Source of the DNA: Camillea tinctor
Taxonomy: Eukaryota; Ascomycota; Sordariomycetes; Xylariales; Xylariaceae
Length of the DNA: 64,000 nt
Assembly: GCA_022578605.1 (NCBI GenBank)
Contig: MU394102.1
Coordinates: 186,001 to 250,000 of the forward strand
Reading direction: 5' to 3'
The notes below the pieces were generated by a model. It was not told the DNA's origin. It saw only the letters and a program-made list of their open reading frames with translations, and searched no databases. This document shows positions 1-10,581 of the stretch, piece after piece (position 1 is the first letter of the stretch; each line of letters starts with the position of its first letter). Made by a program: the position numbers and the translations under genes.

Positions 1-497
1 CTGGCAGAAAGTACATCGTAGGTTACAGCCAGAGAAGAAAACGGACCCACTGCCGTTATGTCCTTGTATACAAGGTTCTGCCTTCTATTTTAGCGACAAC
101 TATTCTCTATACTAGCAGTGTTCCTCTGCTCTAGGTCTGGAAGAAAGCCTTTACCTTCTCCGAAATGTGGCGCGATGACATTAACCTTGACTTTATCACC
201 AATAAGGCACATACCCGTAGTCTCGTAGCGGTTAACGCCGCAGAGACGCGGGCAGAGATTGCAGTTACGAAGGTGAGCATATGCGCGTGAGCGTTTCTTG
301 GCTGCTTCGACCTCGGGCAACAGCTGATAACGTGGGATATAGTCATCCAGCAGAAACGGCGGTGCGAGGTGGAGAGCCCTAGAGCCCTGGGTCTTCCTCG
401 CCCCTAGTAGACCAAAGCCAAGGTGACGAGGAAGACGCGCACGACGTGGGAGAGCCGTGGCTGCTGTTATGCGTAACATGCTATTTGATAACCTCAT
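1..497 (-). CDS. Radical SAM protein, PflA-like, N-terminal part (runs off left edge)
   Basis: Two exons are visible, 497-155 and 77-1, joined across a 77-bp intron (154-78, donor GTAAAG, phase 1). The joined reading gives NCNLCPRLCGVNR, then EPCIQGHNGSG, then CNLRCTFC, which is the CX3CX2C iron-sulfur signature of radical SAM enzymes and is split only by the window edge. The upstream CxxCxxxC cysteines are typical of the pyruvate-formate-lyase-activating-enzyme-like family found in fungi. The first ~30 residues are rich in Arg, Leu and Ala without acidic residues, so a mitochondrial presequence is plausible but unproven; a second Met at residue 7 is an alternative start. The substrate is unknown. 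It is divergent from the dehydrogenase at 1591. Confidence 0.85.
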
Positions 498-1590
498 GAG
501 TTCTAGGTGTCATCTTGCCCCTATAGATGTTTAGATAATCATCGTCGAAAGAGTAGTAATGAGAATAGAAATAAAAGTAAAGGGCACTTACACAAACCGT
601 TGGGTGTATTCAATAACTGAATAGATTATGAATCTGCAACACCAAGGTTCAAACTTGAGCCGCATGCAAGGGAGATCCGAGGACCTTAAACCCAGGCTTT
701 TATAGATTATGGTATTTCCGATGACCTGAGTGGCGAGTTCGAAATAATAGTATAACTTATTACCTGGGTATACTATATACTAGTGTCTACTATCATCTGA
801 ATAAGTCCACTGCGGGGATGATTTTAACCTTATACTGCCATATCAATTAGCATGTTAATAAGCTCGTCCACCTATATTTTAGGTATACTATAGAACCCCG
901 GCCCGGTACCTATGAACTATAGTCATTTACATATTCTGCATGATTGATTTTGTTGTATTGTTGAAGTAAACTTATAAGTATTAAGTAGTACGAATCAACC
1001 GTCGGAGACTTGGCTAATCTCGAGTTGCGAACTTCTTACAGCACATTATCCGAATATCAATATGACGTAAGATAGAGGCTAAACACTGCTCAAAAGCGGC
1101 CTTGGCGCAGTCCCGCATCGGGTCTGCGGGTGCAGTTTTGGAGTCCCATGGTCCTTCCTTTTCCAGTACATATGATATTTTCAACATCGTATAAATGGCC
1201 TCGGACAAGGAGGGGATTTTCTCATTGATCTAACGATTGAATCCAACTACTATATGAGTTGTAGATTATCTACTGCTTCATATTATTAGTCAGCCCTGAC
1301 TCGCATCTCTAGAATACCGGCATTACTAAGACGGGTGATATTCTCACCTCGGAACTCCGCAGGGCCAAATTATACCCGATCTCGCAAGTGCACCGAGTTT
1401 CTATAGAGCAAGTGAGTCGGAGTTAGTTCCTCGATCTCGGTCCTATAGGCAAGAACTTGCTATAAAGACCTTACATTGGACTCCTTTAACAATTCCCAGA
1501 GACACCACAAGCGGCAATATACATTTTCTCTCATCATTTATCATTAATCTCTAGTCTCTTGTAAACATTATTCGCAACTACGTGGGCATA
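498..1590. other. Divergent intergenic region
   Basis: About 1.1 kb between the radical SAM gene and the dehydrogenase. No convincing gene was found. GGTATACTATA occurs twice in the same orientation (767-777 and 882-892). The remainder is AT-leaning sequence with no clear landmark. Confidence 0.6.
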
Positions 1591-2654
1591 ATGGCGCCTC
1601 AAATAATGTGGATTGGCTTGGGGAATATGGGCAGAGTGAGTTTAAATCTCAAGGGATCCGTGGTACTTCTTGATGCTGACTCTCATCATCAAGGGAATGT
1701 GTTCTAATTTGGTTGGAAAAGGCGACTTGGACAAGCCTCTCATCCTGTTCAACCGGACTAAGAAGCGGGCGGAGGACCTAGCTGCCAAATTCCCTCAGGG
1801 GAAGGCGGAGGTCGTTGATTCTATCGAAGAGGGTGTCAAAAAGGCCGATATTATTTTCACCATCATCAGCAATGATGCAGCAGTCAAGGAGACTATTGAG
1901 GCTATCCTCAAGGCCGATGTTAAAGGGAAGGTGATAGTCGAATGCTCAACCATCCACCCGGACACCACAGAACAAGTGGCCCAAGAAATAACCGCAAAAG
2001 GGGGTGAATTCGTTGCTAGTCCTGTCTTTGGGGCTCCAGCAGCAGCCGATGCAGGCGCGCTCATGTAAGTCCCTATCTTGTTGTCTGGGGGTACAATTCC
2101 AGACCGAACTAGTACGCCACTGACTTTGATTGATATGACCTAGCTTCGTGCCGGCGGGCCCTAGATCAAGTATCGAAAAAGTGCGGCCTTACATTAAAGG
2201 CGTGATGGGGAAGGCAGAAATTCCTTTCGAGGACAAGCCGTACGGCAGCGCACTAAAGCTCAAACTCATTGGCAACACTTTCATCTTGAATATGGCGAGC
2301 GTCCTCGGCGAGGGCTTCACAGTAGCTGAAAAATCGGGCGTTGGTGTGGAGCCTGTCAAGCAGTTCGTCGACACGATTTTTGGCGGTGTCTACAGTGCCT
2401 ACGCCGAGCGAATGTCTAAGGGCACCTACTGGCGGATGGAGGAGCCGCTCTTCTCAGCAGACAATGCTCGGAAGGATGCAGGGCATGCTATGAACCTTGC
2501 CAAGTCTTCTGGTGCGGAATTCAAGCTCACCGAAGTTGCTGATGGCTATCTCAAGACGGTGGCCGAGCATGCGGGAGGCTCGAAGGGCGACATAGCAGGT
2601 ATCTATGGAGCTGCCCGAAAGCACTCTGGACTGAAGTACGAAAACGATAGCTGA
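1591..2654 (+). CDS. NAD-binding 6-phosphogluconate dehydrogenase family (3-hydroxyisobutyrate dehydrogenase-like) oxidoreductase
   Basis: Three exons: 1591-1635, 1694-2064, 2144-2654, giving about 308 residues, normal for beta-hydroxyacid dehydrogenases. The start ATG at 1591 opens directly into the Rossmann motif IGLGNMG, which intron 1 (58 bp, GTGAGT) interrupts just after the motif. Further family landmarks are the FVASPVFGAP substrate-side segment and GSALKLKLIGN, where the Lys and the Asn four residues on match the catalytic Lys/Asn pair. The all-helical C-terminal domain follows. The enzyme should oxidise or reduce a beta-hydroxyacid with NAD(P); the actual substrate is not determinable. 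The flanking housekeeping genes give no pathway hint. Splice phases are 0 and 2 and all keep frame. Confidence 0.9.
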
Positions 2655-3146
2655 ATAGGTAGCTGGCCAACCTGGTTAGTTTCGTGCTAGACTGGAATCG
2701 TTAGTATCTTCAGCCGAAGTAGGTTATGAGTGAAATGCGAAATACACGATTGAAAGAACAAATGTATATATCATAAACTTGCAAGTTCATGCTGAACGAC
2801 ACGAAAGTGTGTTATAAGTCCGGAAGTAGGGGGCATTGAGATGACTAAGCATATCTTGGCACCGACGTTCGCAAGGGGAGAAGCTCCAGCGTAGCGTAAT
2901 CTTGAATTGGGGGCATCTGCCAATGCAAGGCAGCTCCTAGTTCTAGGTAGTTCTAGGTACCTAGGTAGTAGTGTACACTAAAACACGCTGCATCCGAGCT
3001 CTCGTCTTTCCAATCCCTCCCCAAACATCCACATCACATCACATCGCAACCAACTTGCATCTTCTTTCTACGTACTGCAGAAACACAAATCTGAAAACTA
3101 TAATTGAATCTCTTCATATACCTATAAAGAGAAAGAGAAGAACAAA
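2655..3146. other. Intergenic, promoter of V-ATPase e gene
   Basis: No gene is seen. Tandem TAGG words lie at about 2940-2970, including a perfect 12-bp palindrome CTAGGTACCTAG at 2953-2964. A CA/CT-rich leader precedes the ATG at 3147. Confidence 0.5.
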
Positions 3147-3618
3147 ATGGCGCAAGGGTATGTTTTACTCTTTTTTTTTTTATCTACCATCATTTCCAAA
3201 CTTATACTAATCCGAGTCACTTGGGAAATCCGAACAGGTACAGCGTCTTCGTCGGCCTCGTCATTGTGGCCGCCATGTGCGTCGGCGCGTGGTTCCTATC
3301 GCCCAAGGGGGAGAACCAGACGTAAGCCTCTCCTCATCTCCTAGTCTCCGAGCTCCAATCCGATACCCCCGACCGATGCTGTCGATGTGCTCTACTAGAA
3401 TTGGCCATCGAGCGAACCGCTACATCAAGACTACTACTATGATGATCCAACAGTGCTGACATATACTTTTTTGCTAAAATCACAGGACATGGCGATCCTC
3501 GTTAATCATCGCGTTCATCAGCTGCTATCTGATGTGGTTTGTCACGTTCATGGCGCAGCTGCACCCGCTGATCGAGCCGAGACGGAGCAACGTGCGGGAA
3601 GGGTTCCAGCACGAATAG
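3147..3618 (+). CDS. vma9: V-type ATPase subunit e
   Basis: Three exons: 3147-3157, 3238-3321 and 3486-3618, encoding 75 residues, the usual size of this subunit. The first exon is only 11 bp and codes for MAQ plus two bases. The protein has two hydrophobic segments, about residues 6-21 and 34-53, linked by a short polar loop, then a polar tail; WFLSPKGENQT and TWRSSLIIAFISCYLMWF are typical of fungal Vma9. It belongs to the membrane (Vo) sector of the vacuolar proton pump. Its size and tiny first exon make it easy for gene finders to miss. It is convergent with ARV1. Confidence 0.9.
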
Positions 3619-4595
3619 AGGGGGAGAGAGTATTCGATTGAATACAACCCCGGAAAGAAGAAGCAGAAGAGTGGCCACGCACAATACGATCAAAATACCG
3701 AAAAAAAAACCAAACACTATTCCACCACTTATCACGGCTCCTACCCCCAAATTTCCATCCTGAGTTCTCCCGAATACGAAAAGAAAGAGACTTATAGACC
3801 GACACACTCAGCCGGCGGGACACATATATATAGATCTATTTGCTCCCCAGCGGGGGTGCGCCGCCTCACAAACATTCGCAACAAGAAACTCCTATATATT
3901 ATCCAGTTCATCGACCCGAGCCAATCGAACTAGAGATCGGAAGATGGCCGAAGAATAGTGTGTTGAGAGTGAGTAAGGGAACAAAAAACTATCGAAAAAC
4001 AAATAGGTCAGAAACGGGCTCCTTGGAGGACTTGGTGTAAGATGAGTGGGAAAGGTATTGGGAAGGATGCTCATGTCCTAGGGAAAGAGAGATGAATAAG
4101 AGATTTGGAGAGAGAGAGAGAGAGAGGAGGGGAGATCTGTATAAAAACAAATCCTATCGCCCATTTCATCATCATCATCGTTATTGTTTGTTATCTTTTT
4201 TTCCCCGGCGTCTAGGAGAAACGACCAGGGGACAAGACTCATTTTTGCTACGGAAAGAAAAGGTCATTGCAAGCCGCAAGCAGGGTTATCAAGACCATGC
4301 TACAGGCGAGAAAGGGGGAAGGGAATATGGACTAGATAGGAGAGAGAAAGAAGCATTGTTTTATTTTTTATGGTTGTATGTCGACTCGATAATGAAAAGA
4401 GAAACCTACGTGCTGCTTGCTATCTATAGGGATATCTCCCTTCCATCGTAGTAGTAGTCGTCTCATTTGATTCTATGCTGAAGATATCTTCATATATATA
4501 CATACATAAACAACGCTTTGAACACGGCCGCGCTAAATCCTCTACATACACATCCCACTACATATCATAACCACGCTTTCCCATAATCAATCTCA
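3619..4595. other. Convergent 3' intergenic region
   Basis: Region between the stop codons of the V-ATPase e gene and ARV1. It is purine-rich, with a GA dinucleotide run at 4109-4126. Open frames here have no recognisable protein character. Confidence 0.5.
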
Positions 4596-5768
4596 TCACC
4601 CAACCGCCAACCTCCCCGCCCACTCCCTCGCATACCCCAAAACCCCCCACCCATCACCCCAACCCGCTCCTCCTCCTCCCCCTGCCCCCGCAGCCATCCC
4701 CCCCGCCGCCGTCTCCGCAAGCACATCCACCGTCTCGAGGCCCACGAGCCACAGCACGGCGCGGCCGACGGCCCAGCGGGCGAGGGCGCCGGCGGCGGCC
4801 AGGGTGACGGCGACGGGGTACCCGCAGTCGAGGAGGATCTCGAGGGCCTCGACGTTGTTGGCGACGACGGCCCAGCCGAGGGAGCGGGCGGCGGCGGGGA
4901 CATCGTAGTCCCAGATCACCATGAGGATGGGGAAGAGCTTGGTGGAAGACGACACGAGGAGCGCGGTCGAGACCGAGTTGGGGCGCGGGTAGGTGGGCAG
5001 CAGGCGCAGGAGGGAGAGGGGCGAGTACCGCGAGGAGGTGAGGAAGCGGATGCTTTGGTGGAAGGCGAGGGTGGAGAAGGTGCAGAGGATGACTGTATGG
5101 CGGAGGGTTAGTTGGAGGTTGATAGGTTGGCGGAGGGAGGGGGATGGGAAACGTACGGAAGAACATGTATTGGAGCACGATGGGCTGGCGCGAGAGACTG
5201 CCTAGATTACCTCCTATTATAGGAGCGTCGGCTGTCGATGTCGACGAACCGGGCATCGGGACCGTTTGTTTCTCGATGCGCGCCCATGTCAGGTAGACGT
5301 CGAACAGGAGCAGAAGGGTGCCCAGACGGATAATGGATGGCTAGATAGAAAAAGGGAAAAGCCCCCAGGTTAGCTGCCTGTCTATGCGCATCGATCCCCA
5401 TTTTTAGGGCCCAGGAGCAGGATACGTACGTCGAATTGGTCATGCTCTCGCATCAAGGTGTTATGTAGGAGGTGGCGGTAGACCTATATACGTAGTAGGT
5501 AGGGTTAGATGTGCAGTCGGAAGATTGGGCAGAAAAGAGGCCAAAGGACTTCTCAAGCAAGGACAGGACAGGGACACACCTGAGGCTTGATCAGGACAAG
5601 ATCGATGAATAGCACGACAAAGTCGTGCTCAACGTACTTGTCGCAGAAACGACCGCAGTTCTTGCATACGGTGAGACGAATGTTGTGGCCGCTCGACGGG
5701 TCGCCCGCGCCCGAGTACTGCGTCCACAGCGTGCGCACCGGGTGCCGGCACTCGATGCAGATAGGCAT
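4596..5768 (-). CDS. arv1: ARV1 family lipid-homeostasis protein
   Basis: Four exons on the minus strand: 5768-5580, 5483-5430, 5340-5157 and 5092-4596, about 307 residues. The N-terminal ARV1 homology domain is clear: a zinc ribbon with CxxC at residues 4-7 (MPICIEC) and 35-38 (VCKNC), followed by DKYVEHDFVVLFIDLVLIKP and VYRHLLHN. Hydrophobic segments follow in exons 3 and 4. The C-terminus is Gly/Ala/Trp-rich and GC-rich, unlike its AT-leaning surroundings. ARV1 is an ER membrane protein known from yeast to affect sterol distribution and delivery of GPI precursors. An in-frame upstream ATG at 5915 exists, but the family starts at MPICIEC. Confidence 0.92.
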
Positions 5769-6795
5769 TATTCTTGTGATTATTGGTATATTATTATTAT
5801 TATTCAGATTTTCGCTAATTATTGCTGCTGCTGTTGTCGTCGCCGTCGCATTGTATCGTTCGACATCGTAGCTTCTTCTGTGTAGACAACTAAGTAGTAC
5901 TTGGGTAAACCACACACGTTGAATATCACAATCGAGATTGAAGTGGAGGGTCTGGAGTCGCGAGGGAAACTCGGGCAGGGAGAACTAAAGACGGATGTAA
6001 TGGATTGATGGGTACCTAGGTAGGTAGGTTGCAGTCAAAATGGTATAGGTGGAGAGGTAAAGGTTAATATGTAGGTAGATAAGTGCGATATCAGATCCTA
6101 TCAGCCTTGTCGATATCGAACTGCATGTCATATTACCGTTATGCAACCTCTAATTTCCAATCGGTAGTATTGACTACTGTTAGGTAGGTTAGATTAGATA
6201 TTTATAGCTAAACCTTTTTTTTTATCTTATCAACACCACTAACATAATTAATTGCATCGATATAATGCATGTGATTCCACTCACTATCACCATGTTTCCC
6301 TCAAGTACAGTGACAACATAAATTAACATAACGTCTAGGTAAAAATAATACTCATTCTATAAGTAGGATAGTCAAGTTTTATTTCTATTAATATTCTCAA
6401 AACATGCTCCAATGTCATATCTGGAGTTCAACCCCATCCGCTCCTCCTCCTCCTCTTTCTATCCCTAGTGTAGCTATAGCAGTAGTAATAATGGTAGTAA
6501 TTCTTGTCGTTTTAATAATATCAATAATAGCATATATACAAAAAAGGGCAAAAAAAAAAAGGAAACCTTCTCTTATTCTCCATTTGCACCAATTCCCTCA
6601 TGCGCACGCTTGTTGCCAACAACATCCCGTATAAACGCCTTCAAATAATGCGGCTGCGAGCAATCCACATGATGATGTAGGACCTTTATTTTCTAGTGGG
6701 GTAGGCGGCGTGTGAATCCGCCTCGGAAGAGAATGCCACCTCAATTCAATTCAAGAAGAAAAAAAAAACATAACAAGCGTGTTATACTACCGTGT
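5769..6795. other. Intergenic region between ARV1 and LysM genes
   Basis: No supported gene. It carries a TAGG tandem run (6016-6029), homopolymer A/T tracts and trinucleotide-like AAT repeats near 6480-6540. It should hold the ARV1 promoter and the 3' end of the LysM gene. Confidence 0.5.
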
Positions 6796-8682
6796 CTAAT
6801 CCGTCTTTTTCCCCTTGGCTCCTACAGTCGAGCCGAGAGGGCGGCCCCGGACCGATCCCTCCCCATCGCTTCTCCCCGTCGAGCCTTGAAACCCCTGGTC
6901 CAACAAACCAGTAGATGATGAGCCCCCAAGTGTTCCCAGTCGTCCATCGTCACTATTAGTATCTGTAAGCTCTATAAGATCTAGATCTTCCGGGGACTTC
7001 TTATGACTGCCCATCCGCGGCGTGACTGGTCGTTTTGCCCAGGCGCCGCGCAGCCACGTCTCGATAGATGCTGCGGCTTGCTCGAGACCCATCCCGTTCC
7101 GTGACGCATCGGTGGCATCACGGCCGTCTTCAAATGGGCTCTCGACAATGCCCGAGTTCTCATCTCTGGCATTGTTGAAACCAAAGTGTGCCGTCTCAGA
7201 CCCCATAATGGACATCGACGGCATCGAATCAATGTTGAAGCCAGGCAACCGTCTGTTAACCCATGAATTTAAATAGTCCTTGGCCGGGCCTGGCGCCTTG
7301 ACGCTTCGCCCCATGGTCCCCACACCTCCCGGTCTTCGCATCCAGGCGGGCATCCCGTCACCCTGGCCAATGCTACCAACCCGACTCCGGGTAGAAGGGG
7401 ACCCAAAACTTGGCCGTGCGCTGGTTGAGCTTTGGCGCCTTGACGAGAGGCGTCCAGGGCTGTCCGCAACTTCAGAGGAGTCTACCGCTGTTTTGGATAA
7501 TTCGAGAGAATGCCGCGGGGTCGAGAAGGTAGACACAGTATGTGTGCTCTTCTTTCTCCTAGGCGGGAAATACCCCACGGCCGTTCTTTTCACTCTTACG
7601 ATCTCTACAGGATCCTGCAGAGAGTCGATCTTAACCCATCGCACGTGTGTCCACGGTGGTTCCTCGTCCTCTTGTCTAGACAGCTCGGTATTCTTCCCAT
7701 TCAGAGACCCAAAATAGTCGTCATGGAGGGGTTGCTGAGACCCCAGAGAAGAGGGACCCGGGTTTGTAAAGTCAGGTGGTTGAGGCGAAGACTCTGGATG
7801 GTCTACTTGTGATGAGTGATATGAGGGGGGGCTGCAAGGCCGCCCCTTGATTTCGCAGGCATCGACCGGTATCAAGAGGTGCTTCCGCACCTGGATATTG
7901 TCCCGAGCCCAAAGACCGTTCATCCTGCGGAAAGCATGCTCCATGCATCGGTAGCGGAGCACGATACCTGCGTAAGTATCGGTCCGGTGGACATGGTGTA
8001 GATATACTAGATGATCCTGAACCACTGGCTGACTAGCACTGCGTATATTCTCGTCTGAATTCCTTCTCTTGTACTTGCCAGTCACATCCAGGCCGCCATT
8101 GACCCCCTCATGGCTTTCTAACACGCTAGCGGTCTTCCTAGCCTTCAACTGTGCCTCTCTCTCCGCCAGGGACCCCGCCGCGATATCGTCGGGCGAGGGC
8201 CTTGATCTCGATGGAGGCGCGGGACCCCAGTTGCTAGATGATTTGGTGAGATTTGTGCTGCTGGCACCAAAGCCTTTCCAAATCGATTTGGGCCGTGGCT
8301 TGCTCCCATTGCGGCTGTTGGGGCGTGAAGGCTCGCTGCTATACCCGCCCTCAAGCAAGGAAGAAGCGAAATCTTGGACCGAGGCCCAGCTCGGAGCCCA
8401 GGAGCCCTCGAGGAGGCCGCGCGAAAACGCGTTGGTCGGACTCGACCGACCGCTCGTCTGCAACTTGGTGCGGGAGAGGCGCGCGGATGGCATAGGACTC
8501 ACGCCTCGACTCGGCGTGGGACTATCTCGCGGGGTCAGACTGGGGGTATTCGCAGCATTGCTACTGATGGGCCCCTTCCGGTTCCTCGGTCGCACAGTAG
8601 TGGGATCATCGACACCGGAGGGTGCTAGGGCAGTGGAGGATCTCTGGGTGGGCAGAGTGAACGCCCTTGTTTCGTCGGTCAT
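6796..8682 (-). CDS. Intracellular LysM-domain protein
   Basis: A single uninterrupted frame of 628 residues. The only recognisable domain is one LysM at about residues 225-275: YLHHVHRTDTYAGIVLRYRC through NIQVRKHLLIPVDAC, with the expected start, the TDT-AGI core and the closing IP. The N-terminal 200 residues are Ser/Pro/Arg-rich and low in complexity, as is the Ser-rich C-terminal half. No signal peptide is present, so this is not a secreted chitin-binding effector; it resembles the cytosolic LysM proteins widespread in ascomycetes, whose role is unsettled. No intron was needed. A 213-codon frame on the other strand is a shadow caused by GC-rich codon usage. Confidence 0.85.
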   Translation of the reverse strand: MTDETRAFTLPTQRSSTALAPSGVDDPTTVRPRNRKGPISSNAANTPSLTPRDSPTPSRGVSPMPSARLSRTKLQTSGRSSPTNAFSRGLLEGSWAPSWASVQDFASSLLEGGYSSEPSRPNSRNGSKPRPKSIWKGFGASSTNLTKSSSNWGPAPPSRSRPSPDDIAAGSLAEREAQLKARKTASVLESHEGVNGGLDVTGKYKRRNSDENIRSASQPVVQDHLVYLHHVHRTDTYAGIVLRYRCMEHAFRRMNGLWARDNIQVRKHLLIPVDACEIKGRPCSPPSYHSSQVDHPESSPQPPDFTNPGPSSLGSQQPLHDDYFGSLNGKNTELSRQEDEEPPWTHVRWVKIDSLQDPVEIVRVKRTAVGYFPPRRKKSTHTVSTFSTPRHSLELSKTAVDSSEVADSPGRLSSRRQSSTSARPSFGSPSTRSRVGSIGQGDGMPAWMRRPGGVGTMGRSVKAPGPAKDYLNSWVNRRLPGFNIDSMPSMSIMGSETAHFGFNNARDENSGIVESPFEDGRDATDASRNGMGLEQAAASIETWLRGAWAKRPVTPRMGSHKKSPEDLDLIELTDTNSDDGRLGTLGGSSSTGLLDQGFQGSTGRSDGEGSVRGRPLGSTVGAKGKKTD

Positions 8683-10581
8683 GTTCCGCGAGGTTAACGG
8701 CCTGGGATAGGATTGCTATCCGCACGAAGCGGCTGTGGGCAAATACAAAGCATCAAAGCTTAGGAGGGAGTCGGTATGTAGATAACATCGGGCTCGTTCC
8801 AATGTAGGGTAAATGGTGTCTTTGCACGGTCTTATCGTCGTGGGACCGAATCCAGCCTCGCTACGGGGGGAGATGTAACAAAATTAGCTGGACATTAGCA
8901 TATGAGGGGGAACTCGAATTGACGAGATTTCGTGCGAGGGCAAGCGAGTATGCGGTGGGATGCCGTGTCCGTGGCGTAGATCATGCAGCTAAGTCAAGGA
9001 CCGGATGTTGAAGGGAGGGAGAGGAAGAAAAAAGGGCTCGGTCGGCTTAGCGTACCTGGTGAGATAACAGGGGAAGCATATAAAAGGGAAATTTGTATAA
9101 AAAATAAAAAATAAAATAAAAATAAAAAATGACGGTAAAGTAAGGTAAGTCGAACAGAGCAGTACAGTACAGTACAGTTATAGTACCTAGAGTTAAGTTC
9201 AAATGGGGTAGATAACTAAGTTAGATTATTCAATTCTGTTATGTTGTATAATAATACGTCGTGATTGTTGCTTTTTCTTTTTATTTCTTCTTCTTCTTCT
9301 TTTTTTGTTTTTGTTTTGTTTGTGTCAAAGATTTAAAAAGACAAAAAAAAAAAAAGAAAAAAAAAAAAAAGAGGTGTTGTGTAAAGTCTATCTGAGTAGT
9401 CGGTTGAAGTGGGAGGTTATGAGAAGAGTAAGGTTAGGTAGGTTCAAATTGGTAGTAGGTAGTAGTAAGTAAGTAGTTGTTAGATGAATAATGACCCAAT
9501 TGCAGGTCAATGGGTCAAAGGGACAGGAGACCAGTTGGAACGAAACGTATCCCTAATGGGACCTCCCCTGCAGTGGGCGGGCATTCGGCATCGTCGTCAT
9601 ACTGGGTTTTTTCTTCTTTTTCTTGGGCACCTGAGAGGCCATTGTCTCATTGCTAAGGGTGAACCAATTAGACACCCCGGCCACACTAACAAATCCCACT
9701 AACCTCCTCCACCCCCACTATCTCCCCATAGGTTAGGGTACCTTAATGTCCTGTGTTACAACATACGCAAGCCACGCTGGGCAACACTCTTGGAAGTTAT
9801 CATTGTGTGTGTATGCGTGCTGTAGTGTAGTGTAAAAGAATCTCCCATTGGAAGGAAGATATTTTCTGCTTATACCCAAAAATCCGGTCCATCTGTAGCT
9901 AGCCGTCCTAACCGTGGTCTCTACGAGATAATTTTTTTTTGCCTACCTACCTACCCGCTTCCATAACACTTTAAAGGAGGATATAATTAATTGAAACACG
10001 TCAATAGCAAATTACTCAATCTAGCTCTTAGAGATAGGGGGGCCACGACAAAGGGTTAACATATAGGTTATACATTTACTAGGGGGGGTAAAGGGGAGGA
10101 AAATGAAACTGTATAACCTTTAGTACCTTACTTACCGATCCATCGCCAATCTAATTATAGATCGAGAGAATGTGTACTACGAGTTACATAACAGGGAGGA
10201 AGCTACATATTCATAACCTACATCTACCACATCTTACAGCAACATTTATATTGTCTCGTCCATACAGACCTCCAGTATAGACTCATCCAAAACAGTAAGA
10301 ATATTAAACTGTATATATATTGTTCATATTGGTTCCTTCCAAGTACCTCCTTTTTCATATATCATACAATATACACCATCAACCACAAGCTACCATATAC
10401 ACTACGTATATACGATGCAATGCCCAGCTTAAATTCTGAATGTACCATAAGGTAGCGTAAGAGGGAAAAATAAAATAAAAATAAAAACCCAGAGTCCCAT
10501 ACAAAATTTCTACCTATTTCCCTTAATATCGTGCATCTTACATTGTACCATTCGCCGTCCTATCATAGATAGCCATGCTTT
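8683..10581. other. 1.9 kb intergenic, low-complexity tracts
   Basis: No gene supported. It contains A/T microsatellites (9098-9130), an AGTAC tandem (9160-9178), a TTC/T-rich run (9270-9310), an A-rich run near 9340-9370 and CCTACCTA words (9940-9955). It is probably promoter and 5' UTR of the LysM gene plus the 3' UTR of the regulator. Confidence 0.5.

Noticed and set aside
8069..8710. 213-codon open frame on the plus strand opposite the LysM gene
   Set aside because: It mirrors the coding strand of the LysM gene, is Arg/Leu-rich without domain character, and arises from GC-rich third positions.
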